From: Candidatus Solincola tengchongensis
GTDB lineage: Bacteria > Actinomycetota > Geothermincolia > Geothermincolales > RBG-13-55-18
Direction of reading: 5' to 3'
Length of the DNA stretch: 23,951 nucleotides
Assembly (NCBI GenBank): GCA_015711895.1
Contig: MU158602.1
Span: 7,724-31,674, forward strand
Part shown: in pieces, positions 1 to 7,457 of the stretch
Position numbering within the stretch: the first letter of the stretch is position 1
Layout of the letters: the number at the start of each line of letters is the position of its first letter
Program-made: the position numbers and the translations under genes
The notes under the pieces: generated by a model
Seen by the model: only the letters and a program-made list of their open reading frames with translations
Database searches by the model: none
Told to the model about the DNA's origin: nothing

Positions 1-251
1 AGGGGGGTGGTCCTCTTGAGGGCCCTCCGCGTCACGTACTCCGAGATCTCCTGGATCGTGCGCCGGCGCATGCATTCCACAATGTCACGCTTGCCCTCGA
101 AGTGCTGGTAGAGGATGGGTTCGGTGATCCCGGCCTGGGCGGCGATGTCCGCGGTGGTACAGGAATAATAACCCTTGCGGGCCAGGCATCTTTCCGCCGC
201 CTTGAGTATGCTCTCCTTCCTTTTCTCGGCCGGCAGCCTCTTTCTGGCCAT
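1..251 (-). CDS. TetR/AcrR-family transcriptional regulator, N-terminal part (runs off left edge)
   Basis: The first 83 residues of a TetR-type repressor are present; the ligand-binding domain lies beyond position 1. The visible part begins MARKRLPAEKRKESILKAAE and holds a typical TetR helix-turn-helix at about residues 28-55, with the signature ADIAAQAGITEPILYQHFEG. The start at 251 is supported by an AGGGGG Shine-Dalgarno stretch a few bases upstream. This domain binds operator DNA and is normally released by a small ligand. The ligand and target genes cannot be told from this fragment. The 246 bases upstream are AT-rich near 350-415 and probably hold its promoter. Family assignment is secure; function is open. 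Confidence 0.9.
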   Translation of the reverse strand, partial: MARKRLPAEKRKESILKAAERCLARKGYYSCTTADIAAQAGITEPILYQHFEGKRDIVECMRRRTIQEISEYVTRRALKRTTP

Positions 252-339
252 CTTCCCCCTACCGCTTCTTGTGGCCGCTACGCTTCCCTAGGGTCGCGGT
301 CCCGTCTCCCGGGAATGCTTCAGCCTGCCTCGGCGATCT

Positions 340-416
340 TACCCTGCAGACTTAATAAAAGAACCGGTTACTAAATTTGGTATAGATCATATCATATCTT
401 GTTTATTTTTTAAGGG
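340..416 (-). promoter_or_regulatory. Probable promoter/operator region of the left-edge TetR gene
   Basis: This is a short AT-rich patch in otherwise GC-rich DNA. Read on the minus strand it has overlapping TATGAT boxes (about 385-395) resembling a -10 element. Nearer the gene lies a palindromic GAACCGGTTA-type core (361-370) that could be an autoregulatory operator. No convincing -35 was found. The rest of 252-497 shows nothing else. Confidence 0.3.
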
Positions 417-497
417 ATTTGATTCCAGGTCAATAGTAGGGATTCGGTCCCCGGTCAGGGCAAACACGAAGGATCCGGCAATCGATCAGGATTGGCT

Positions 498-770
498 TTA
501 ACGCAACTCCCCCTGCCCTTCTTCGGCAGTTCCTTCCACCCCCGTTGCTTCTCCGGTATCCTTCCACTCGGGATGGTCCTGCCGGCGACCCTCCGCCTTG
601 GCCCGCAGCCAGGCGCGCACGGCGGCCTTCCTCTCCTCGGGGTCATCAAGGTCGTAGACGCGACCGTCTATCTCCAAGCGTCTTCCGTCCACCGCCCTCA
701 CCTTGACCGTATTGGGTCGCCCGGGCTCCTTGCCGTGCCCGGTCGAGTCCGCCCCGTCGCGGAAGCACAT
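498..770 (-). CDS. Small hypothetical protein, start region altered by a 49-bp tandem duplication
   Basis: This is a 90-residue unrecognised charged, soluble protein. The core (VKVRAVDGRRLEIDGRVYDL) looks like a compact beta unit, followed by a helix rich in Arg/Lys/Glu and an acidic tail ending GQGELR. There is no signal peptide or membrane segment. Codon use is strongly G/C at third positions, supporting real coding. The ATG at 770 was chosen because AAGGAG lies 4 bases upstream, supplied by the adjacent repeat copy. A longer frame from a GTG at 899 exists, but its first 40 or so residues read the repeat in a shifted frame and look unnatural. Upstream of the repeat, the frame matching the protein reads GKKSRN directly before MCFRDG, so an ancestral gene may have been longer and is now shortened or broken. 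Function unknown. Confidence 0.5.
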   Translation of the reverse strand: MCFRDGADSTGHGKEPGRPNTVKVRAVDGRRLEIDGRVYDLDDPEERKAAVRAWLRAKAEGRRQDHPEWKDTGEATGVEGTAEEGQGELR

Positions 771-820
771 GGGGCTCCTTGCCGTGCCCGGTCGAGTCCG
801 CCCCGTCGCGGAAGCACATG
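723..820. repeat. Perfect 49-bp tandem duplication (two copies, 723-771 and 772-820)
   Basis: Positions 723-771 and 772-820 are identical, each starting gggctccttgccgtg and ending gcggaagcacatg. The unit length of 49 is not a multiple of three, so it shifts the reading frame of the minus-strand ORF crossing it. On the minus strand each copy contains an ATG near its start and AAGGAG near its end. Confidence 0.97.
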
Positions 821-1102
821 TTGCGGCTCTTCTTGCCGCGGGTGAGTGCCTCGGGTTTCTCCGGCGCTGCTGAGAGGCCCGCCGGGACTCGTTCCCCACG
901 CTTTAGATGTTACTCGGCTGGAAATCGGGCGGGCTTGACACGGGAAGGGATTTTGTCTGCCGGCCCAAGGCCGGGGATGGGATGAACGGGCTGAGGGCTC
1001 TATCGCGGCCAGGTCGCTTTGCAGCGGCTCGTAGGGGCGAGTGCAAGGTTTCGTCGTCCTCTCGGGTCGGGGCTTCAGAGCCGGTCGGCCGAGGCGTCCG
1101 TA
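821..1102. other. Intergenic stretch between the VOC gene and the small ORF
   Basis: Short frames here on both strands lack good ribosome binding sites and resemble nothing. One hairpin is visible: CCGGCC (960-965), loop CAA, GGCCGG (969-974), with no T-run on either side, so it is not a clear terminator. The stretch just left of 900 may be leftover coding sequence of the duplicated small gene. Confidence 0.5.
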
Positions 1103-1654
1103 TCAACCTCTGGAGGGGCGCGGGAGACCCAAGCGCTTCTGGCTCAAGGCGGCCAGCTTGAGCAGCCAGGGATACTGGCGGGCCCTGATCCCCAGGAAGC
1201 GGGTCTGGATGAACTCCAGGATCACCCCCACGGAGTCCAGGGTATCGAGGTAGGCGTAATCGATGGTCATCCCCAACTGTTTTAGGGTACCCCTCTGGAG
1301 TATCCCAATCCCCGCCGCCCTGGCCGCCTCCAACCTTTCCTCCAGGTTGTCCACCGCGAAGCCCAGGTGGTGGAGCCCTTCATCCCTGTCCCCCAGCGTG
1401 TGGAGGTGACAGCTGTCCCCTGCCGGTCTCTGGCTGAGCTCAAGCTGGATCCTCCCGCTGTACCCCATGGCGATACGTCCCTTGAGGGTGGTCTCCCTCC
1501 CGCGGTCCAGACAGTAAGCCGTCTCGCCCTCGAGAACCAGCCAGGGTCCGATGCCGAAGACCTCCTCGAAACGGCGGATGGTGCTCTCCATGTCCCTGAC
1601 CACCAGGCCTATCTGGGCCAGGCGCGGCATGTGCAGGAGTTCCCTCGAGGACAT
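1103..1654 (-). CDS. VOC-superfamily enzyme (glyoxalase / methylmalonyl-CoA epimerase-like)
   Basis: This 183-residue protein has two VOC beta-alpha-beta-beta-beta modules. The first (about 10-75) contains IGLVVRDMESTIRRFEEVFG and the second (about 92-150) LHHLGFAVDNLEERL. Candidate metal ligands by position are Q14, E72, H96 and E147, matching the His/Gln, Gln/Glu, His, Glu pattern of methylmalonyl-CoA epimerases. A basic C-terminal tail of about 30 residues is extra. VOC enzymes do epimerisation, isomerisation, dioxygenation or thiol-transfer chemistry on a divalent metal; which reaction applies cannot be read here. The start has GGAGG at good spacing. It lies 11 bases downstream of a TetR gene on the same strand, so the two are almost certainly cotranscribed and the regulator probably senses this enzyme's pathway. 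A true epimerase is possible but unproven. Confidence 0.85.
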   Translation of the reverse strand: MSSRELLHMPRLAQIGLVVRDMESTIRRFEEVFGIGPWLVLEGETAYCLDRGRETTLKGRIAMGYSGRIQLELSQRPAGDSCHLHTLGDRDEGLHHLGFAVDNLEERLEAARAAGIGILQRGTLKQLGMTIDYAYLDTLDSVGVILEFIQTRFLGIRARQYPWLLKLAALSQKRLGLPRPSRG

Positions 1655-1665
1655 GGCCCCTCCTT

Positions 1666-2304
1666 TCAGCGACGGCGGGGCGGGAGTTGGGCGAGGATGT
1701 TGGCCACCCCGCGCACCAGGTTCTCCTCGTATACCTCCCGTGGGTATTTGCGGAAGTTCATCCAGTGGATGACCGTCGATTCCACCATGCCCACGATCAT
1801 AACCGCGGTGATATAGATGCGTTCCGGAGGCACGGCGTCGGTGTCCGTGTAGTAGGTTATGCGGTCCTTCACCAGGTCTATGATGGAGGACCTGATCTCG
1901 GTCACTCTCTCCTGGGAACGCTTGTCCACATTGAGGTCGGTATCGTAGATCAGGCGGAACCCGGATTCGGAATAATCCACGAAGTCGAAGTAGGACCGCA
2001 CCCCGCTGCGGATGGCGGTTATCCAGTCCACTTCGGAAGTGTCCGGTTTGAGCAGCGACTGGCGGAGGTTCTCTCCTGCCCTATCGATGATGGCCAGGAG
2101 GAGGTCGAGCTTGCTCGGGAAATGCCGGTAGAGTATGGGCTTGGTCACCTGCGCCCTCTCGGCGATGGTGTCCATGAGAGCGCCGTGGTATCCGAATTCG
2201 GCGAAGGTTTCCAGGGCGGCGTCAAGGATGACCTTTTTCCGCTCCGGGGCCGGAAGGCGTTTCTTCACCCGGTTGTTCCCTGAATCTCTCATGTCTTCTT
2301 CCAT
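1666..2304 (-). CDS. TetR/AcrR-family transcriptional regulator (upstream partner of the VOC enzyme)
   Basis: This 212-residue regulator has an N-terminal helix-turn-helix (about residues 20-65, signature TIAERAQVTKPILYRHFPSK) and a C-terminal helical ligand-binding domain. An in-frame ATG exists at 2361, but ATG 2304 is preferred: GGTGG sits 4 bases upstream, the length is then normal for the family, and a 14-bp perfect palindrome lies between the two starts, where an operator would be expected rather than coding sequence. It heads a two-gene unit with the VOC enzyme 11 bases downstream. Autorepression through the palindrome is inferred. The effector is unknown; acyl-CoA-type ligands are common for TetR proteins beside CoA-metabolising VOC enzymes, but that is only a guess. 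Confidence 0.9.
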   Translation of the reverse strand: MEEDMRDSGNNRVKKRLPAPERKKVILDAALETFAEFGYHGALMDTIAERAQVTKPILYRHFPSKLDLLLAIIDRAGENLRQSLLKPDTSEVDWITAIRSGVRSYFDFVDYSESGFRLIYDTDLNVDKRSQERVTEIRSSIIDLVKDRITYYTDTDAVPPERIYITAVMIVGMVESTVIHWMNFRKYPREVYEENLVRGVANILAQLPPRRR

Positions 2305-2314
2305 GTTTCCACCC

Positions 2315-2328
2315 GGTAATATATTACC
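2315..2328. promoter_or_regulatory. Palindromic operator candidate for the adjacent TetR
   Basis: GGTAATATATTACC is a perfect 14-bp palindrome, flanked by an imperfect outer pair (CACCCG on the left, CGGGTG on the right). It ends 11 bases before the TetR start codon at 2304, a position where bound repressor would block transcription. Its AT-rich centre also resembles a -10 box. Confidence 0.6.
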
Positions 2329-2452
2329 ATCGGGTGAAGTCGCATAAAACCTCTCCCGCATCCGTTTCCTTCTTGGGGCGGCCTCCTCATTACGCTCGCG
2401 GCACCGCTATGGCGGTAGTCTAAGACGGGGCGGGGCACGGGCCGAGCCGGGA

Positions 2453-4669
2453 TCAATCAGGGACGGAGAAGGAGAAGACGCTTCCCTCGCCGGGCGTGGA
2501 TTCCACCTCCAGGCGCCCCTTCCAGCGGCTCACTATACGTCGCACGGTGGATAGGCCAATGCCGAGCCCTGGAGATGAATCGTCCATCCTCTGGAAGGGC
2601 TCGAAGAGGCGCCCGAGTTGTTCCTCCGGGATCCCCGGCCCGTTGTCCTTCACGCACACCACCGTCTCCCCGCCCTTTTTCCGCGAGCCGACCCGTACCA
2701 GGGGGGAGGGGTGGCGGAGGTTGAACTTCACCGCGTTGTCCAGCAGGTTGGCCATCACCTGCTTGAGGAGGGCGGGGTCCGCGTTTACCGTGCGCCGGTC
2801 GAGCTCCAGTTCCAGGCGTGCGGAGGGAGCCCGCTCCTTCATGCCGAGCTCCTCCCACACCTGGAGCACCAGCTCCTCCAGATCCACCTCCCTCCAATTT
2901 TCCGGCTGCAGGCCGGACCTTGCCATCTCCAGGATGGAGGAGATGATGTCCTCCATCCCCCGGCAGGCCCTGGAGATGTATTCGAAGTACTCCATCTCCC
3001 CGGGTTCGAGTTTTCCCTCCGCGGCGGCTCGAGCCAGGGCGGCGAAACCCTCGATGCTGGTCAGGGGGGCCCGCAGGTCATGGGAGACCATCTGGGCGAA
3101 GGCCTCCAGATCCTGGTTGCGTTCCTGAAGCTCGATTTCCAGGCTCTTCCTTTCGGTGATGTCCAGGTCCATGCAGAAGACCTCCTTGCATTCCCCTCCT
3201 CTCCTTATGGGGAAGATGGTCGAGTACACCCAGCGCGTCCGTCCATCCCTGTCGCGCGTGGCCCATTCCCGGGGCGGCGCCGGCTCACCGCCCGCCCAGA
3301 GCCGCTCCAGTTCGCGTATGAACTCCCCCGCGTCTTCCGGGGTGAGGATGAGCTGGTCCAGCGTCTTCCCGAGAGCTTCCTCCCGGCTGTAACCGTAGAG
3401 GGCCTCAGACGCCCTGTTCCAGAAGGTGACCCTGCCCTCGCGGTCGTAGCCCTGCACGGCAACCAGGGGAGCCTGGTCGACGGCCGCCTCGAAGCGCTCT
3501 CTGGCCTCCAGGGCCACTTTCTCCTCGAAGGCGGTGGCGTCGATGGCCTCGGGTATCTCCTTGACCAAGCTGAGGAAGAGAGGCCGTTCGCTTCTCTTGA
3601 TCACTGTCCCCGTGACCGCGCACCTCTTGCGGCTTCCGTCCTTGCACAGGCCGGTGCCCACGAAACCGAAGAACTCGCCCCGGCGTGTCTTGAGCAACTC
3701 CTGCTCGGAGAGGTTCCTCTCGTCGGGGATGTGGAGGTCCTGCACTCGCATGGCAAGGAGCTCCTCCTCGGAATAGCCGGTGAGCTCCGTGGCCGCGGGA
3801 TTGACCTCCAGGATGTTCCCCTCCAGGTCGTGGAGGAAGATGGCGTCGCTGGCCTGTTCGAAGAGCAGCTGCAGCCTCTCCTCGGCCTGCTCGGCTCGCC
3901 GCTCGGCGAGCTTCTGGGCGGTCAGGTCCCTGAGGACCGCCAGGGTATACACCCCGTGTTCGTCGTGCATGATGGAGGCGGTCAGCTCCAGGCACATCTC
4001 CCGTCCATCCTTGTGGTACACCCATATCTCGTAGGTGGGAGGGAGCTCCTCGCCCGCCTGGCGCCGACGGTACCTGTCCATGACCTCCTCCCGGTAGGCG
4101 GGGACCACGAACTCCAGAAAGGGTCGGGAGGTGAGTTCCTCGGCCGTGTACCCGGTCATCTCGCAGAGCTTGGGGTTCACGTAAACGAACCTGTCGCCTC
4201 TGGCCAGGGCGATACCGGCGTTGACGTTCTCCACCAGATGGCGGTAGCGCTCCTCCGCTTCCCGACGCTCCATGCGGGCCCGGTAGGCCTCCCACTGGCG
4301 CCTCACGGTGAGCGCCACCCGCTTGAACTGCAGGAGCCCCGAACGTTTGATGACGTAATCGTCGGCTCCCTCGCGGAGGGCCAGAGAGGCCACCTCCTCG
4401 TTGCCCTGGCCGGTCAGGAGGATGAAGGGCAGCTCGGGATCCCTTTTCCTCACCTCCTTCAGGAGGTCGATACCGTTCATCCCCGGCCCCAGGACGTAGT
4501 CGCTGATCACCACCTGGAACCCGTCCTCGTCGAGCATCCGCAGCGCTTCCTCCGCCGTGGCCGCGGAGGTTATCTCCAGGCCGGAATCCTCCCTTTCCAG
4601 GCTGCGGCGGATGAGCAGGGCGTGGTCCGGGTTGTCCTCCACGTGCAGGACACGTATCTTCTCTTCCAT
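2453..4669 (-). CDS. Sensor histidine kinase with N-terminal receiver domain and three PAS domains
   Basis: This 738-residue cytoplasmic kinase has no signal peptide or membrane segment. Order: receiver domain (about 5-125; acidic pair E11/D12, phosphoacceptor D57, T86, K108); three PAS domains (about 137-255, 262-375, 385-510; each with a NP/N-R-A and GY-EEL type core); HisKA with H530 in SHDLRAPLTS; HATPase_c with N-box near N645, G1 box DNGPGIP near 675 and G2 box GLGIGLS. All residues needed for phosphotransfer are present. The receiver at the front suggests that it receives phosphate from, or is tuned by, another kinase. No separate response regulator lies beside it. The ATG has GGGG upstream, and an inverted repeat (ACCGCG/CGCGGT, 4690-4705) sits in its leader. 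Signal unknown; PAS domains suggest a cytosolic redox, gas or small-ligand cue. Confidence 0.95.
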   Translation of the reverse strand: MEEKIRVLHVEDNPDHALLIRRSLEREDSGLEITSAATAEEALRMLDEDGFQVVISDYVLGPGMNGIDLLKEVRKRDPELPFILLTGQGNEEVASLALREGADDYVIKRSGLLQFKRVALTVRRQWEAYRARMERREAEERYRHLVENVNAGIALARGDRFVYVNPKLCEMTGYTAEELTSRPFLEFVVPAYREEVMDRYRRRQAGEELPPTYEIWVYHKDGREMCLELTASIMHDEHGVYTLAVLRDLTAQKLAERRAEQAEERLQLLFEQASDAIFLHDLEGNILEVNPAATELTGYSEEELLAMRVQDLHIPDERNLSEQELLKTRRGEFFGFVGTGLCKDGSRKRCAVTGTVIKRSERPLFLSLVKEIPEAIDATAFEEKVALEARERFEAAVDQAPLVAVQGYDREGRVTFWNRASEALYGYSREEALGKTLDQLILTPEDAGEFIRELERLWAGGEPAPPREWATRDRDGRTRWVYSTIFPIRRGGECKEVFCMDLDITERKSLEIELQERNQDLEAFAQMVSHDLRAPLTSIEGFAALARAAAEGKLEPGEMEYFEYISRACRGMEDIISSILEMARSGLQPENWREVDLEELVLQVWEELGMKERAPSARLELELDRRTVNADPALLKQVMANLLDNAVKFNLRHPSPLVRVGSRKKGGETVVCVKDNGPGIPEEQLGRLFEPFQRMDDSSPGLGIGLSTVRRIVSRWKGRLEVESTPGEGSVFSFSVPD

Positions 4670-5080
4670 AAGGACCCCGATGCATTATTACCGCGAGACC
4701 GCGGTGTACGATGCCCACAATCGGGCCTAAAACCATTTTATAGGAAAGTGAAATATTTCGGACTCTTTATTGTCAGCCTGGCCCCTCGGTTATGTGTTCG
4801 CTGGTCATGGGCGGAATTACGGCGAGGGCATTCCGGCTTTTCCCGATGGGTTCTTCCTTCCCGCTTCCGGTCTCCGCGTTCGTTTCCGCCGCTACTCACC
4901 GCCGATCTCCGTCGGCGCGGAAGACCTCTTTACTTTGGGTCGTTCAAAGGATTCGGAGATCGGCTTGCCCTTTCCGTCGCTCGGATGTCGGTTTTTTGAT
5001 TGTCAAGCCAATCCTGCGGTGGTGTCCGTGGACTGTCCTCTATAGAGACCGGCCGCGCTCCCCATATACGGATGCACGTC
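4670..5080. other. 410-base divergent intergenic region
   Basis: It separates the minus-strand kinase from the plus-strand exonuclease. The kinase side has an inverted repeat (4690-4705, ACCGCG-AGAC-CGCGGT) and an AT-rich patch (4728-4770) with a TATAAA box readable on the minus strand at 4742-4737. Between 4780 and 5040 open frames exist on the plus strand, but none has a ribosome binding site or a recognisable product. I see no gene here. Confidence 0.5.
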
Positions 5081-5093
5081 TATAATGCTTGCA
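5081..5093 (+). promoter_or_regulatory. -10 box (TATAAT) for a probably leaderless mRNA
   Basis: A perfect TATAAT at 5081-5086 is followed, after only 6 bases, by the ATG at 5093. Transcription would be expected to start at or beside that ATG. No Shine-Dalgarno sequence is present. No good -35 hexamer is seen at 16-18 bp spacing. Confidence 0.6.
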
Positions 5094-6214
5094 TGGTCGA
5101 TTTCATGTACGTGGACGATGCCGAGAGCCTCCGGGAGGCGGTCCGTCACCTCGGACGTTGCCGCCGCTTATCGGTGGACCTGGAATCGGACAGCTTTCAC
5201 CATTACGGGGACCGCATCTCTCTCCTGCAGTTCAGCGACGGTCGCCGGGCATACATCGTCGACACCTTGAGGGTGGACCCGCATCCCCTGTCCGAGCTTC
5301 TGGGAGACGTTTCCAGGGAAAAGGTCTTCCACGACGCGGACTACGACGGACGCATGATACTGACCTTTCTGGGGGTGAGGCCCTCGCCCGTCTTCGATAC
5401 CATGATCGCCGCGCGCATATTGGGAAAGGAAAAGGTGGGCTTGGCCGACCTCATGGAGGAGTACCTGGGCATCGCCATGGACAAGGCCCTCCAGAAGGCG
5501 GACTGGTCCCGCCGCCCCCTGGCGCGGGAAATGCTCCACTACGCCGCCTTGGACGTGCTGTACCTCCTCGAGATAAGGGACAGGATGGAGGAGGAGATGG
5601 CTAGGCTGGGGCGGTTGGAATGGGCACGGGAGGAGTTCCGGCTCGTGGTGGAGGGACTCTCTCCCATGCCGGAACGGAAGCCCGATTTCACCCGGGTGAA
5701 AGGAGCCAGGGAATTGGATCCCCACCGCCTGGCCGTTCTCCAGAAGCTTCTGGAATGGAGGGAGGAACGGGCGAGGAGGATGGACCTCCCCCCCTTCAAG
5801 GTGGTCGGGGCGGAAAGGCTGCTCAAGCTGGCGGAGACCGTTCCCCGCAACCGCCGGGAACTGGAGGCTTCCGGCGCCCTCTCACCCCGCCAGATACGGA
5901 GCTTCGGCGAGGAGGTATTGAGGGTCGTGGAGGGAGGTTGGAGGGAACCGCCGGAACGCTGGCCTCGCTTTCCGGCCCCCGAGAGGGTCAAGAGGGATCT
6001 GGAGGCGGAGAGGCTGTTGCGCCGGTTCAAGGAGGCCAGGGACCGCCGCGCGGCGGAGCTGGGCCTGGACCCCGGTTTCCTCCTCCCCAACGCTTCCCTC
6101 AAGGAGCTCGCCCGGAGGAAGCCGCGCGGGCTGGAGGACATCCGGAAAAGCGGCATCCTCAAGGAATGGCAGCTCAAGGAGATGGGCGCCGCCCTGGCGG
6201 CGTGCATCGGGTGA
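5093..6214 (+). CDS. RNase D-type 3'-5' exoribonuclease with two HRDC-like domains
   Basis: This 373-residue protein is close in length to classical RNase D. The N-terminal DEDDy nuclease (about 1-190) shows Exo I D29/E31 (SVDLES), Exo II D85 (FHDADYDGRM) and Exo III Y150 and D154 (YAALD). These bind two metal ions for 3'-5' hydrolysis of RNA, typically tRNA or stable-RNA 3' ends. A first HRDC domain (about 205-280, LQKLLEWREERARRMDLPPF) and a second HRDC-like unit (about 300-373) follow, as in E. coli RNase D. The start at 5093 is chosen because the upstream extension lacks a ribosome binding site and the ATG sits just after a TATAAT box. It appears monocistronic: the next gene has its own promoter. 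The alternative name 'ribonuclease D family protein' covers any doubt about substrate. Confidence 0.93.
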   Translation: MVDFMYVDDAESLREAVRHLGRCRRLSVDLESDSFHHYGDRISLLQFSDGRRAYIVDTLRVDPHPLSELLGDVSREKVFHDADYDGRMILTFLGVRPSPVFDTMIAARILGKEKVGLADLMEEYLGIAMDKALQKADWSRRPLAREMLHYAALDVLYLLEIRDRMEEEMARLGRLEWAREEFRLVVEGLSPMPERKPDFTRVKGARELDPHRLAVLQKLLEWREERARRMDLPPFKVVGAERLLKLAETVPRNRRELEASGALSPRQIRSFGEEVLRVVEGGWREPPERWPRFPAPERVKRDLEAERLLRRFKEARDRRAAELGLDPGFLLPNASLKELARRKPRGLEDIRKSGILKEWQLKEMGAALAACIG

Positions 6215-6331
6215 GGGTCCTTTGGTTCGACCTAGGGCACCCTCCGGTTCGGTTGCCAGAAAATGGTTGAAGGCACGAGAAATCCGGCTTCACCGGTAAC
6301 CGTCTTCGAGGACTGTATCGGGGACTGGCTT

Positions 6332-6340
6332 TGGTATGCT
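6332..6340 (+). promoter_or_regulatory. Extended -10 promoter element of the nucleotide-sugar cluster
   Basis: TGGTATGCT at 6332-6340 fits an extended -10 (TGn plus TATGCT, four of six matches to TATAAT). Transcription would begin near 6347, leaving about 7 bases before the ATG at 6354, so the message is nearly leaderless. No ribosome binding site precedes that ATG. Confidence 0.5.
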
Positions 6341-6353
6341 AAAATTGGCAACT

Positions 6354-7424
6354 ATGGAACTCAAGGGCCTTATCCTTTCAGGCGGGGAAGGGACGCGCCT
6401 GCGTCCCATAACCCACACCAGCGCCAAGCAACTGGTGCCGGTGGCCAACAAGCCGAGCCTCTGCTACGGACTGGAAGCCCTTCGCGACGCCGGCCTGCGG
6501 GACATCGGCATCATCGTCGGCGACACCGAGGAGGAGATCCGCGAGGCGGTGGGCGACGGCTCGCGCTGGGGTGTTAGGATCACCTACATCAGGCAAGAGG
6601 CCCCGCTGGGGCTGGCCCACGCCGTGCTCACGGCCGCCGATTTCCTGGGGGACACGCCTTTCGTGATGTACCTGGGGGACAACCTGATAAAGGAGGGGAT
6701 CACCGCCTTCGTGGAGGAGTTCCGCAGCAAGGAGGTGGACGCCCTCATCCTCCTGGCCCACGTCGTCGATCCCCAGAGGTTCGGCGTTGCCCGCCTGGAG
6801 GGAAGCCGGGTCGTGGAGCTGGTCGAGAAACCCAAGGACCCTCCCAGCGACCTGGCCCTGGTGGGCGCATACATGTTCCGGCCGGTCATCCTGGAAGCGG
6901 CCCGGGCCATCAAGCCCTCCTGGCGCAACGAGCTGGAGATAACCGACGCCATACAGCACCTCATCAACCACGGTTACCGCGTGGAGGCCCACATCATAAA
7001 GGGCTGGTGGAAGGACACCGGGCGCCTTGAGGACCTCCTGGAGGCCAACCGTATGGTCCTTGAGGACCTGGAGCCCCGTTGCGACGGGGAGGTGGACGGG
7101 GAGAGCCGCGTGCTGGGGAGGGTAGTGGTGGAGGAGGGAGCGGAGATAATCCGCTCCACGCTGCGAGGGCCTTCCATCATCGGACGCGGTTCCCGTATCG
7201 TGGATTCCTATATCGGGCCCTTCACCTCCATCTATTATGAGGTCACCGTGGAGGGCAGTGAGCTGGAACACTCCATCATCATGGAGAACAGCGTAATCCG
7301 GAACATACCCGGTCGCATCGAGGACAGCCTCATAGGGAAGAACGTGGAGATCACCAGGTCCTTCGACCTCCCCAAGACCTTCCGCTTCATGCTGGGAGAC
7401 AATTCCAAGGTAGGGCTGATATGA
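6354..7424 (+). CDS. rmlA: Glucose-1-phosphate thymidylyltransferase, long form (RmlA/StrD type)
   Basis: This 356-residue enzyme condenses glucose 1-phosphate with dTTP to give dTDP-glucose, the entry step to dTDP-rhamnose and other deoxysugars. The N-terminal nucleotidyltransferase domain carries LSGGEGTRLRP (about 8-18), LGDNL (about 105) and a VEKPKDPPSDLA sugar-binding segment. The C-terminal 110 residues form hexapeptide-type left-handed beta-helix repeats (GRVVVEEGAEI, SIIGRGSRI), which mark the long 355-residue StrD/RmlA-long class rather than the short ~290-residue form. The start at 6354 matches the family N-terminus (MELKGLILSGG); an in-frame ATG at 6336 falls inside the -10 box. 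It leads a three-gene run with an RmlC-like cupin and RmlB. Long forms sometimes serve secondary deoxysugars, so the exact sugar is uncertain. Confidence 0.93.
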   Translation: MELKGLILSGGEGTRLRPITHTSAKQLVPVANKPSLCYGLEALRDAGLRDIGIIVGDTEEEIREAVGDGSRWGVRITYIRQEAPLGLAHAVLTAADFLGDTPFVMYLGDNLIKEGITAFVEEFRSKEVDALILLAHVVDPQRFGVARLEGSRVVELVEKPKDPPSDLALVGAYMFRPVILEAARAIKPSWRNELEITDAIQHLINHGYRVEAHIIKGWWKDTGRLEDLLEANRMVLEDLEPRCDGEVDGESRVLGRVVVEEGAEIIRSTLRGPSIIGRGSRIVDSYIGPFTSIYYEVTVEGSELEHSIIMENSVIRNIPGRIEDSLIGKNVEITRSFDLPKTFRFMLGDNSKVGLI

Positions 7425-7450
7425 GGTCCAGGGTGGGGCTGATATGAGGT
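7413..7450. repeat. Imperfect 23-bp tandem duplication at the rmlA stop
   Basis: GGGCTGATATGAGGT occurs at 7413-7427 and again at 7436-7450, a 23-base period. The first copy contains the rmlA stop codon. The second provides GAGGTGG, the Shine-Dalgarno sequence of the following gene. Confidence 0.9.
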
Positions 7451-7457
7451 GGCGGGG

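Noticed and set aside
498..899. The longer 133-codon version of the small hypothetical gene, starting at GTG 899
   Set aside because: The N-terminal part reads the first repeat copy in a different frame from the second and is Arg/Ala low-complexity. The shorter start at 770 has a better Shine-Dalgarno.
2618..4999. A 793-codon open frame on the plus strand
   Set aside because: It is antisense to the receiver-PAS-histidine kinase gene, has no recognisable domains and no ribosome binding site. Long antisense frames are expected opposite GC-rich coding DNA.
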